Source: Saprospiraceae bacterium (GTDB lineage Bacteria; Bacteroidota; Bacteroidia; Chitinophagales; Saprospiraceae). Taken from it: a stretch of DNA of 45,860 nucleotides. Location: the NCBI GenBank assembly GCA_013002995.1, contig JABDLO010000048.1, forward strand, positions 1 to 45,860. Direction: 5' to 3'. Under the pieces are notes generated by a model. That model made no database searches, was not told the origin of the DNA, and saw only the letters and a list, made by a program, of their open reading frames with translations. This document shows positions 34,678-42,282 of this stretch, piece by piece. The first letter of the stretch is position 1. Each line of letters begins with the position of its first letter. The translations under genes were made by a program, and so were the position numbers.

Positions 34678-37611
34678 TTAAAATCCAACATTTACACCAA
34701 ACGTAAGTGTTCTGGTTAGGAAATAAGTATTTCTTCTATCTACACCAGGAGCTAACGGGTCAGCACCTCCAGTTCTACCTCCATTATCAACAGAACCGGT
34801 ATCTGCCAATCTAACGTCTGGATCTACACCGGTATATCCTGTAATGGTAAATAAGTTCTGTCCTGCAATGAATAACCTCACATTTTGAAAGTTAGAGTTA
34901 TCACTAACATCAAGGTTATAACCTAGTGAAGCATTATCTAATCTTATGAAAGAAGCATCTTCTACATGAACACTGTTATATGAAGCTGTCTTAACATTAG
35001 GATCAGCAAGATCGGTTCTTACAATATTGGCACCTTTGATATCAGGATTAATTTCGTAAAAAGCTCTATTAGTGTTTACTAGTTTATGTCCAAATGCACC
35101 TCTGAAGAAGAGATTCAAATCCCAATCTCCAAATGTAAAATCATTATTCAATGAGAGTTCAAAATCAGGAAGACCATTTCCTTGCACTGTCCAGTCAGCT
35201 GCATCAATTGCGCCATCACCATTTACATCTTCAAAGATGTATGCACCATTCTCATCAACACCTGCAAAGTTAGGAGCAACAATCTGACCGATTGGTTCAC
35301 CTACTTCCAAAAGGTGAAGACCTACACCTGCATCAGTAATATTCTGTCCAGGAGCACCAAGGTTGGTTCTGAACTCAGATGGTGTATCTTCAAGATACTC
35401 ATCAAGTACTGAATTGTAAGTTGTAAATATCAAGCTTGGAGAATAAGTTAAATTCTCTGTACCTATTAAATTATTATATGTAAGTGCCAATTCAGCTCCT
35501 GAAGTTGTAAAGGCAGCTACATTCTTCCATGTAAAGTTTGCGAGATTTGGTGGAACAGGTACTCTTGTAAAGAGAATCAAATCCTCTGTCTTTCTTGAAA
35601 ACAAGTCTAAGGTACCGGTTATTTTGAAATCCATCAACGCAAAGTCAATTCCAAGATTGATTTCAGTCTTAGTTTCCCACTTAAGGTCAGGATTTGCATT
35701 GGTAGTAGGACCATATGATGGTACAAATGCTCCATTGTAGAAGAATTGTGCACCAGGGCTGAAGATTGAATTGGCAAGGAATGATTGTCCAGGAAGGTTT
35801 CCTGTCACACCATATCCTAATCTCACTTTCAAATTATCAACACCTGAAATTTCTGACAATTTAGAGATATCAATACCGGCAGAAGCAGCTGGGAAAATAC
35901 CATGCTTATTTCCTTCACCGAATCGATCAGAACCCTCTCTTCTTACACTTGCAGAAAAGAAGTAGGTATCATCCACATTGATATTAACTCTACCAAATTG
36001 GGCTTCAAGCTTGTAACCATTGCTATAAGAGAATGGAGTTGCAAGACCTGTGAGTACTTCTGCAGAAGCTCCAATCTGATTATATGTATTATTATCTAGC
36101 AAAAATCCACCAGCTGTTATACCCTGTCCCTCAAAAGTAAACTCCTGGAATGAATATCCACCTAATACCGTATAGATAATATTTCCTGATTCACCTGTAT
36201 ATCGAGCAGTTGTTTCATACAGATCATTTTTGCCTATATCAGTCTGTCGTACGGCCACACCGTTTCTACTTTGTCCCTGACGGTATAAAGCTGTCCTTGG
36301 ATAGTATTCCCCTCTGAAGAAATCGTTTTTTTGCTTAGCAAAAGAACCCATGATCTTAAGACCAGGAATAACTTCATAGGTAGCAGCAATATTGGTCAAC
36401 AACTGTGTTCTTTCACCATCATTGATGTTTTGCTCAACCATGGCAACAGGGTTAAATACATCGAAACCTCCAGGCTCGTTGTATGAACCATCCTCCTTAA
36501 ATACGCTTGAGGTAGGATTAAAGATTGAAGCATATCTAAATGCTTCTGAAAATCCGAAATCTGATTTCCTGTTGGTAGTAATGAAGTTAACATTTACAGA
36601 TAACTTATCATCCAATGCTTTTTGCGTTAATGCAAGACTTCCATTCAACTGTGAGAACCCCGTGTTAACCACGATACCTCTTGCATCTCTAAAGTTCATA
36701 GAAGCACGGTAGGTAGTTTTTTCACTTCCGCCTGACAATGATAGGTTATGAGAATGAGTGATACCTGACTGACCAATCTCATCATACCAATCTGTAGAAC
36801 CTCCAGCATCTATCCCCCCTGCCTCTCTAAATTCAGCAGCTGAAAGGAATGCAGGTTCTTTTGAAATTGACTCTGCAGCAATATATCCATTGTATTCTAT
36901 TTTGGAAGTTCCCTTCTTACCTTTCTTAGTGGTAACTAGGATAACTCCAGAAGAACCTCTGGTTCCATAAATGGCTGCGGCTGATCCATCTTTCAATACA
37001 TCAATTGACTCAATATCCATTGGGTCAATGTTAGAAAGTGAAGCTCCTGGTACACCGTCAACAATAACAAGTGGCTCAGTCTGGGCTCCAATGGTTGATA
37101 GACCTCTAAGTCTGATTCCAAAAGATCCGTTGGGGTCACCACCAGGTCTTGTAATGGTAAGACCAGCAACCTTACCCTGAAGTAATTGCTGTGGTGAGTT
37201 AACGTTACCTCTGTTGAAGTCTTCAGATTTAACACTGACAATAGAACCTGTAACCTCTTTCTTGGTCTGTGTTCCATAACCAGTAACTACAATCTCTTCA
37301 AGTAATTCCCCCGCAGAAAGTACAATATCGATGACATCAGATGCACCGATCGTTACGGTCTGTGAAGTATAACCTGTGTAAGAAAATTGTAAGCTCGTGG
37401 CTCCTTCCGGTACTGAAAGCGAATAGTTACCATCAATATCTGTGATGGTTCCTACATCAAATCCAACTACCAGGACATTAGCCCCGATCAATGTTTCTCC
37501 GGTTTCAGCATCTGTTATTGTACCGGTAATGGTCCTCTGACCAAATCCCGACACAGCAACAAGTAGTGCCAAAACCAACGAATACGTTAGTTTAAAAAAT
37601 AGTTTTTTCAT
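34678..37611 (-). CDS. susC: SusC/RagA-family TonB-dependent outer-membrane transporter
   Basis: The 977-residue protein has a signal peptide (ending VSGFGQ), a carboxypeptidase-regulatory-like N-terminal domain (about 27-112, ITGTITDAETGETLIGANVLV), the plug with EEIVVTGYGTQ and LVIVDGVPGASLSNIDP, VLKDGSAAAIYGTRGSSGVI (about 115-230), and a large barrel to a C-terminal aromatic residue (LTFGVNVGF). It imports its ligand with TonB energy, with SusD (26 bp downstream) as the surface lid. A good Bacteroidota promoter (TATG, 19 bp, TAATTTTG) lies 46 bp upstream. No sigma/anti-sigma pair or hybrid sensor adjoins it, so the regulator is elsewhere or acts through the nested repeat in the shared upstream region. 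Confidence 0.97.
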   Translation of the reverse strand: MKKLFFKLTYSLVLALLVAVSGFGQRTITGTITDAETGETLIGANVLVVGFDVGTITDIDGNYSLSVPEGATSLQFSYTGYTSQTVTIGASDVIDIVLSAGELLEEIVVTGYGTQTKKEVTGSIVSVKSEDFNRGNVNSPQQLLQGKVAGLTITRPGGDPNGSFGIRLRGLSTIGAQTEPLVIVDGVPGASLSNIDPMDIESIDVLKDGSAAAIYGTRGSSGVILVTTKKGKKGTSKIEYNGYIAAESISKEPAFLSAAEFREAGGIDAGGSTDWYDEIGQSGITHSHNLSLSGGSEKTTYRASMNFRDARGIVVNTGFSQLNGSLALTQKALDDKLSVNVNFITTNRKSDFGFSEAFRYASIFNPTSSVFKEDGSYNEPGGFDVFNPVAMVEQNINDGERTQLLTNIAATYEVIPGLKIMGSFAKQKNDFFRGEYYPRTALYRQGQSRNGVAVRQTDIGKNDLYETTARYTGESGNIIYTVLGGYSFQEFTFEGQGITAGGFLLDNNTYNQIGASAEVLTGLATPFSYSNGYKLEAQFGRVNINVDDTYFFSASVRREGSDRFGEGNKHGIFPAASAGIDISKLSEISGVDNLKVRLGYGVTGNLPGQSFLANSIFSPGAQFFYNGAFVPSYGPTTNANPDLKWETKTEINLGIDFALMDFKITGTLDLFSRKTEDLILFTRVPVPPNLANFTWKNVAAFTTSGAELALTYNNLIGTENLTYSPSLIFTTYNSVLDEYLEDTPSEFRTNLGAPGQNITDAGVGLHLLEVGEPIGQIVAPNFAGVDENGAYIFEDVNGDGAIDAADWTVQGNGLPDFELSLNNDFTFGDWDLNLFFRGAFGHKLVNTNRAFYEINPDIKGANIVRTDLADPNVKTASYNSVHVEDASFIRLDNASLGYNLDVSDNSNFQNVRLFIAGQNLFTITGYTGVDPDVRLADTGSVDNGGRTGGADPLAPGVDRRNTYFLTRTLTFGVNVGF

Positions 37612-37656
37612 GTGGCTTTAACGATTTGAGAATTAACAATTTATTCAACTTAGTGT

Positions 37657-37687
37657 CAAAATTACACGTAAGAAAGCGGTAAACATA
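37657..37687 (-). promoter_or_regulatory. Candidate susC promoter
   Basis: On the minus strand a -33 TATG (37684-37687) is separated by 19 bp from a -7 TAATTTTG (37657-37664), a good match to the Bacteroidota TTTG-N19-TAnnTTTG consensus. The predicted leader is about 40 nt to the susC ATG at 37611. Confidence 0.65.
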
Positions 37688-37726
37688 AGAAAATATTGCA
37701 AAACCTTAAACATCCTCTTTCCAGTT

Positions 37727-37793
37727 TTTCCCAATTTAGATTTTTTAGAAAAAAATAAATAGCTAAAAAATCGCGATATTAACTATTGGGAAA
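37727..37793. promoter_or_regulatory. Nested inverted repeat between susC promoter and haloperoxidase gene
   Basis: Outer arms TTTCCCAAT (37727-37735) and ATTGGGAAA (37785-37793) enclose inner arms GATTTTTTAG (37739-37748) and CTAAAAAATC (37763-37772); all pair perfectly. The structure lies 40 bp upstream of the susC -33 box and over 100 bp from the divergent haloperoxidase start. It could bind a dimeric regulator that controls both directions or extrude as a cruciform. No regulator gene is adjacent. Confidence 0.6.
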
Positions 37794-37868
37794 TACACTT
37801 GAAAGAAGGTTAAATACTTATTTGCTACTTTGATGGTCCTGATCGCTCAGATTTCTCAAAGTCCTTGT

Positions 37869-37876
37869 TACATTTG
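37869..37876 (+). promoter_or_regulatory. Candidate -7 element for the haloperoxidase gene
   Basis: TACATTTG fits TAnnTTTG and ends 25 bp before the GTG start codon at 37902. No good -33 TTTG is present at 19 bp, so support is limited. Confidence 0.35.
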
Positions 37877-37901
37877 CCTTCCTACTTAATAAATACTAAG
37901 C

Positions 37902-39230
37902 GTGAAAAGAATTTATATAATAATAACGTCTATTATATTCATTACGTCCTGTCAATCTGTAAATCCGGAATGGGAGCAACAATCCTATGATCCGGAATTG
38001 TTGCATAGGTCTATGAAAAAATTATCAGATGTCATTGTTTATGACATCTTCTCACCTCCACAGGCAAGTCGAATTTATGCCTACCCCAGTATTGCTGCAT
38101 ATGAAGTTCTCAGACACAAGGATGGCCAGTATAAGTTCATGGCTGGCCAGCTCAATGGGTTAAATTCTATTCCTGTCCCTGAAGCAGACGAAACCTATAG
38201 TTATTCGCTCGCATCCATCATTGCATTTCTTAAAGTAGGTAAGGCTTTAATTTTTTCTGAAGAGAAAATTGAATTATTTCAAAATGAAATATTGCAGGAA
38301 TTTAAAGATTTCCGGATGCCAGGTGATGTTTATGAAAGGTCTTTAGCTTATGGTAATGAAGTTGCAGATCACATTTTAGCTTGGGCAGACGAGGACAATT
38401 ATAAACAGACAAGGTCATTTCCTAAGTATACTGTAACAGATGATCCAGCAAGGTGGAAACCAACCCCACCAGGGTATATGGATGGTATTGAGCCGGCATG
38501 GAATAAGATCAGAACATTTGTCATTGATTCCGCTCAACAATTTCAACCGCCATTTCCTACAGATTACAACATGGAAGAAGGTTCAGCTTTTTATGAAGAA
38601 GCTATGGAAGTCTACACTGTAGTTAATGATGCCGGAGAAGAGGAAAAAGAAATTGCGAGCTTCTGGGACTGCAATCCTTATGTATTGAATGTAACAGGAC
38701 ACATTATGCACGCTACTAAAAAGATAACCCCCGGTGGTCACTGGATCGGGATTACTGCGATTGCTTGCAGAAATGCTGAGGCAGATATGCTAGAAACATC
38801 CAGGGCTTATATGATGACCTCAATAGCACTGGCTGATGCTTTTATTTCCTGCTGGGATGAAAAATACAGAAGTAACCTGACCCGTCCTGAGACTGTAATC
38901 AATGAGCACATTGATGAAAAATGGCTTCCTATATTACAGACACCTCCCTTTCCTGAATATACAAGCGGGCACAGTGTGATATCAAGTTCAGCTGCGATCG
39001 TGCTTACAGATATATTTGGTGACAATTTTGAATTTACGGATGATGTGGAAGTAGAGTTTGGGTTGCCGGCCAGAAAGTTTAAATCCTTCATCCACGCTTC
39101 TGAGGAAGCAGCTATCTCACGATTGTACGGTGGGATACACTATAGACCTGCAATCGATAATGGCGTAACGCAAGGGAGAAAACTGGGGAGTTTTATCCTT
39201 AATAATATTACTACAAAAGAGCCTTCTTAA
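37902..39230 (+). CDS. Lipoprotein vanadium-dependent haloperoxidase / PAP2 acid phosphatase
   Basis: The 442-residue product starts at GTG and has a lipoprotein signal (ITSC, Cys17). The vanadate/phosphate site is complete and spaced as in vanadium haloperoxidases: Lys321 and Arg328 (KYRSNLTRP), Ser355-Gly356-His357 (YTSGHS), Arg407 and His413 (SRLYGGIHYRP). The enzyme either oxidizes halides with peroxide or acts as a phosphatase; sequence alone does not decide. It is divergent from susC across a 290-bp region. This pairing with SusCD and VCBS lipoproteins suggests it processes or makes the ligand at the cell surface. A 10-bp terminator stem follows by 7 bp. Confidence 0.92.
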   Translation: MKRIYIIITSIIFITSCQSVNPEWEQQSYDPELLHRSMKKLSDVIVYDIFSPPQASRIYAYPSIAAYEVLRHKDGQYKFMAGQLNGLNSIPVPEADETYSYSLASIIAFLKVGKALIFSEEKIELFQNEILQEFKDFRMPGDVYERSLAYGNEVADHILAWADEDNYKQTRSFPKYTVTDDPARWKPTPPGYMDGIEPAWNKIRTFVIDSAQQFQPPFPTDYNMEEGSAFYEEAMEVYTVVNDAGEEEKEIASFWDCNPYVLNVTGHIMHATKKITPGGHWIGITAIACRNAEADMLETSRAYMMTSIALADAFISCWDEKYRSNLTRPETVINEHIDEKWLPILQTPPFPEYTSGHSVISSSAAIVLTDIFGDNFEFTDDVEVEFGLPARKFKSFIHASEEAAISRLYGGIHYRPAIDNGVTQGRKLGSFILNNITTKEPS

Positions 39231-39237
39231 AGAACGA

Positions 39238-39268
39238 AGAGGTTAAGCCAATGATTGACTTAACCTCT
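39238..39268. terminator. Bidirectional terminator between haloperoxidase and YceI genes
   Basis: AGAGGTTAAG (39238-39247) and CTTAACCTCT (39259-39268) form a perfect 10-bp stem with an 11-nt loop, 7 bp after the haloperoxidase stop and 26 bp before the end of the convergent YceI gene. The U-tract is short, but the position fits a shared terminator. Confidence 0.65.
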
Positions 39269-39294
39269 GTAAAGATTTCTCTAATTTATGTTTT

Positions 39295-39975
39295 CTATCC
39301 AGCTGGAGCTGTTGCTGTCAGATTAATTGTTAATCCGATATCATTGCTAATGGCCTTATCCTTTAGATTTTCAAAAAATGAAGGTGAGCCATATTTGATG
39401 CCCCATTGTGTACGATCAATTGTAAACGCAGGAGTATTTACCATGATTTTTCCATCTTGCATCTGGACATTTGCTTTAAATCCTACCTCTTTCACTGTTT
39501 CTTTTAATGAAAGATTTCCATAAACAAGATGTGTTGCATCCGGATCATTGACCAGATCGGTAACTTTAGTGATCTCAAATGTTGCAGTAGGATACTTTTT
39601 TACATTAAAAAAGTCATCAGCTTTATCTTCGTTATCCCCCTTAAGGTGAGATTCGAGATAAGCTTTCTGATTTCCCTCTAGGTCTGTAACAACAATTGAA
39701 TTCATATCAATTGTGAATGACCCTCCTGTGACTTTACCTTCAGATACTGATATGGATCCTTCATTTAAGTTAATCGTACCTGTATGTGTAGCTGTAGGCT
39801 TCGATCCTTCCCAGTTTAGCACACTATTACTCACGTCTACAGCATAGTCAACACCTTGTTGCTCTGCAACATCACCGGCATCACTGACATCAGCTTTTTC
39901 ACCACTAGCCTGTTTACAAGAAGTAAGTGCAACAAAAGCAAAACATAACATTAATAATTGAAATTTGAATTTCAT
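39295..39975 (-). CDS. YceI-family lipoprotein
   Basis: The 226-residue protein has a lipoprotein signal (ALTSC, Cys20), an acidic spacer (about 25-45) and a YceI lipocalin-like domain (about 45-226) with SVLNWEGSKPTATHTGTI, GGSFTIDMNSIVV, HLKGDNEDKADDFFNVKKYPTATFEI and the closing IDRTQWGIKYGS. YceI proteins bind isoprenoid or other hydrophobic ligands in an eight-stranded barrel. It lies 114 bp downstream of the MerR/B12-fold regulator on the same strand, and two adjacent palindromes sit in the gap, so it may be the regulator's target. Confidence 0.93.
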   Translation of the reverse strand: MKFKFQLLMLCFAFVALTSCKQASGEKADVSDAGDVAEQQGVDYAVDVSNSVLNWEGSKPTATHTGTINLNEGSISVSEGKVTGGSFTIDMNSIVVTDLEGNQKAYLESHLKGDNEDKADDFFNVKKYPTATFEITKVTDLVNDPDATHLVYGNLSLKETVKEVGFKANVQMQDGKIMVNTPAFTIDRTQWGIKYGSPSFFENLKDKAISNDIGLTINLTATAPAG

Positions 39976-40020
39976 AGTCTTATAAGTTTAGTTGATTGAT
40001 ATAAAAGTTAAGTTAGATTT

Positions 40021-40057
40021 TACGTTTGATAACAACGTATTGAACAATAATTTGTTC
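40021..40057 (-). promoter_or_regulatory. Pair of adjacent palindromes upstream of the YceI gene
   Basis: TACGTT/AACGTA (40021-40026 and 40034-40039) and GAACAA/TTGTTC (40042-40047 and 40052-40057) are perfect inverted repeats within 37 bp. They lie 46 bp upstream of the YceI start and 33 bp after the MerR-family stop. Tandem palindromes suit a MerR-type dimer or tetramer. On the minus strand TACGTTG also loosely resembles a -7 element. Confidence 0.5.
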
Positions 40058-40089
40058 TAAATCAGATTTTATACTATTCATCTGACACA

Positions 40090-40962
40090 TTAAATGATTG
40101 CAGCATCAGTAAGATCGTTGATGCTATTAAGAATCACTACATTATCCTTTAATTCTAATTGTTGGCTGACCGTCTGATATCCAGAGATGCAGATCTTGCA
40201 ATCTGTCACATGCCTCGATAGATTATCCAGGTAGGGCTGTAAATCCATATCTGTAAAGCTATCATTAAAGAATGTAAAGATACATTTAGCCTTAAGAATT
40301 GCCTGGGCTTCAAGTACATCTATTATCGCTACATTGGTACCTAGATTAATTACATCATGGCCTCGATGTTTTAATACAAAATGTAAGTATAATAAACTGA
40401 GTTCCTGAGTCTCACCTTCGGGCAAATATATAATGCACTTGGACCCTGCTGATTCTGATTTCAATTGGTCAATGACCACATGTAGTTTGCGACGAATAAT
40501 ATGAGTTACAAAGCTTTCATGTACCCCCTTAATTGAACCTGTGAACCACATTGAACTGATCCGGTCAAGAAAAGGATAAATAACCTTATCCATTGTCTCC
40601 TCCATTCCGTCTGACTCAATATGTTTATTAAGTATCTTACTAAACTTTGTCTCATTCAATTCAAACATAGACAACATTAACCCATCGACCTGACCTTCAT
40701 GTTGAGTATCAATTTCTGAGATTTCGGCAACCTTAGAAGAAATCTCATTAGGTTGCATTCCGGCGATCTTAGATATCTTAATTCCATTTTTATTGAGCAG
40801 GGCGATATTGAGGATTTTTTGGAGATCTTCTTCAAGGTAATATCTGATATTGGTTTCTGTACGCCTGGGGGTAACAATATCATACCTCTTTTCCCACACT
40901 CTCAGTGTATGAGCCTTTACGCCCGACAATTTTTCGATATCTTTTATGGAATAGATTACCAT
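40090..40962 (-). CDS. MerR-family regulator with B12-binding-like domain (CarH/LitR-like)
   Basis: The 290-residue protein has a MerR DNA-binding domain (about 1-70, YSIKDIEKLSGVKAHTLRVWEKRY), a four-helix cap domain (about 85-165) and a Rossmann B12-binding-like domain (about 172-290, ending without a tail). In CarH the cap has a W-x9-E-H motif and the Rossmann domain an E-x-H lower ligand. Here they read Trp139-x9-Glu149-Ser150 and Glu184-Thr185-Gln186, so both histidines are replaced. It may no longer bind cobalamin or may act without light sensing. It is divergent from bshA and precedes the YceI gene, which is a likely target. Confidence 0.9.
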   Translation of the reverse strand: MVIYSIKDIEKLSGVKAHTLRVWEKRYDIVTPRRTETNIRYYLEEDLQKILNIALLNKNGIKISKIAGMQPNEISSKVAEISEIDTQHEGQVDGLMLSMFELNETKFSKILNKHIESDGMEETMDKVIYPFLDRISSMWFTGSIKGVHESFVTHIIRRKLHVVIDQLKSESAGSKCIIYLPEGETQELSLLYLHFVLKHRGHDVINLGTNVAIIDVLEAQAILKAKCIFTFFNDSFTDMDLQPYLDNLSRHVTDCKICISGYQTVSQQLELKDNVVILNSINDLTDAAII

Positions 40963-41013
40963 TATTGATGGTTCACTTACATTTTTCGCCTATCTGATAT
41001 AACACTATGGTCA

Positions 41014-41021
41014 TATTTTTG
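41014..41021 (+). promoter_or_regulatory. Candidate -7 element for bshA
   Basis: TATTTTTG fits TAnnTTTG in the MerR/bshA divergent region. A start site just downstream would give a leader of about 110 nt to the bshA ATG at 41140. The -33 region is poor, so this is tentative. Confidence 0.3.
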
Positions 41022-41139
41022 TTTAATAAAAGAATTGAATACACTTTTTAGCAAAATTTTTGTTAAATATTTGGTTCATTCACCAGGACAAGGTAAGGGA
41101 GATTATCTTTTACTTTATGAAATAATAAAACTGATTGAT

Positions 41140-42282
41140 ATGAAAATTGGCATCGTTTGTTACCCTACCTATGGAGGAAGTGGTGTAGTTGCAACTGAAT
41201 TGGGTCTGGGTCTTGCCAGAAAAGGTCATAAAGTACACTTCATTACTTACAAGAGGCCTCCAAGGTTAAGTGTCTTCCAGGAGAATATTTTTTTCCATGA
41301 AGTAAACTCTATGTCTTATCCATTATTTGAATATACCCCGTATGAGACAGCCCTTGCAAGCAAGCTGGTAGATGTCGTGCAATATGAAAATCTTGATTTA
41401 CTTCACGTTCATTATGCTATCCCACATGCGGCCGTTGCCTATATGGCTAAGCAAATACTTAAAAGCCAGGGCAAGCACATCCCCATTGTAACAACACTTC
41501 ACGGAACTGACATTACGCTTGTCGGTGCAGATGTGTCTTTTGCTCCTGTTGTGGAGTTTTCAATTAATCACTCAGATGGTGTAACGGCTGTATCTAATCA
41601 CCTCAAGCAAGAGACATTGTCCACTTTTGACATTGAAAATGATATTAAAGTAATATACAATTTCATCGATTTCAACCGATTTAAAAAAGAAAATAAGGAT
41701 CATTTCAAAATGGCTCTTGCACCAAATGGTGAAAAAATTCTTACACACACTTCCAATTTTAGGAAAGTGAAGCGGGTTTCTGATGTCATTAAAGTATTTG
41801 AAAAAATCAATCAATCTGTCCCCTCTAAATTACTATTGATAGGCGATGGGCCAGAACGACCACATCTTGAAATCATGTGCAGAGAACTCGGATTGTGTAA
41901 TGAAATACGATTTCTGGGTAAACAAGATGCCGTGGAAGAATTATTGGCTATCGCAGATTTATTTATCCTTCCATCAGGAAATGAAAGTTTCGGGCTGGCA
42001 GCTCTCGAAGCCATGGCTTGTGAGGTGCCGGTAATTTCTTCAGATATAGGAGGTCTGAAAGAAGTCAATATTGACGGTGTTACAGGGTTTACTTGTGGGG
42101 TAGGTAATGTAGCTGAAATGGCCAGGAAATCACTGCAGCTGTTACAAGATGAAGGGATGTTGGCTCAATTCAGGATTCAAGCATTAGAGCAAGCTCAAAG
42201 ATTTGACATTGAAAATATTGTGCCTGTATATGAAGAATACTATGAGGAGGTTGTTGCCAAGTCATCCGTTAAGGCTCATTAA
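41140..42282 (+). CDS. bshA: N-acetyl-alpha-D-glucosaminyl L-malate synthase
   Basis: The start is placed at 41140 (MKIGIVCYPTYGGSGVV), since family members begin there; the open frame continues 35 codons upstream without similarity. The 380-residue GT4 glycosyltransferase joins N-acetylglucosamine from UDP-GlcNAc to L-malate, the first step of bacillithiol synthesis, in the cytoplasm. Characteristic segments are LHVHYAIPHAAVAYMAKQ, LHGTDITLVG, the donor-binding KVKRVSDVIKVFEK and the GT4 E-x7-E region in PSGNESFGLAALEAMACEVPVI. Its stop codon overlaps that of the convergent PorZ-like gene. bshB and bshC are not in this window. Confidence 0.93.
   Translation: MKIGIVCYPTYGGSGVVATELGLGLARKGHKVHFITYKRPPRLSVFQENIFFHEVNSMSYPLFEYTPYETALASKLVDVVQYENLDLLHVHYAIPHAAVAYMAKQILKSQGKHIPIVTTLHGTDITLVGADVSFAPVVEFSINHSDGVTAVSNHLKQETLSTFDIENDIKVIYNFIDFNRFKKENKDHFKMALAPNGEKILTHTSNFRKVKRVSDVIKVFEKINQSVPSKLLLIGDGPERPHLEIMCRELGLCNEIRFLGKQDAVEELLAIADLFILPSGNESFGLAALEAMACEVPVISSDIGGLKEVNIDGVTGFTCGVGNVAEMARKSLQLLQDEGMLAQFRIQALEQAQRFDIENIVPVYEEYYEEVVAKSSVKAH

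Noticed and set aside
40042-40057. Gram-positive type SOS box (GAACAA-N4-TTGTTC)
   Set aside because: It superficially resembles GAAC-N4-GTTC, but the spacing and arms differ and the nearby genes are not DNA-repair genes. A site for the adjacent MerR-type regulator is more likely.
41035-41139. N-terminal extension of bshA
   Set aside because: Family members begin at the MKIGIVCYP-type start. The 35 upstream codons show no similarity and include the leader region.
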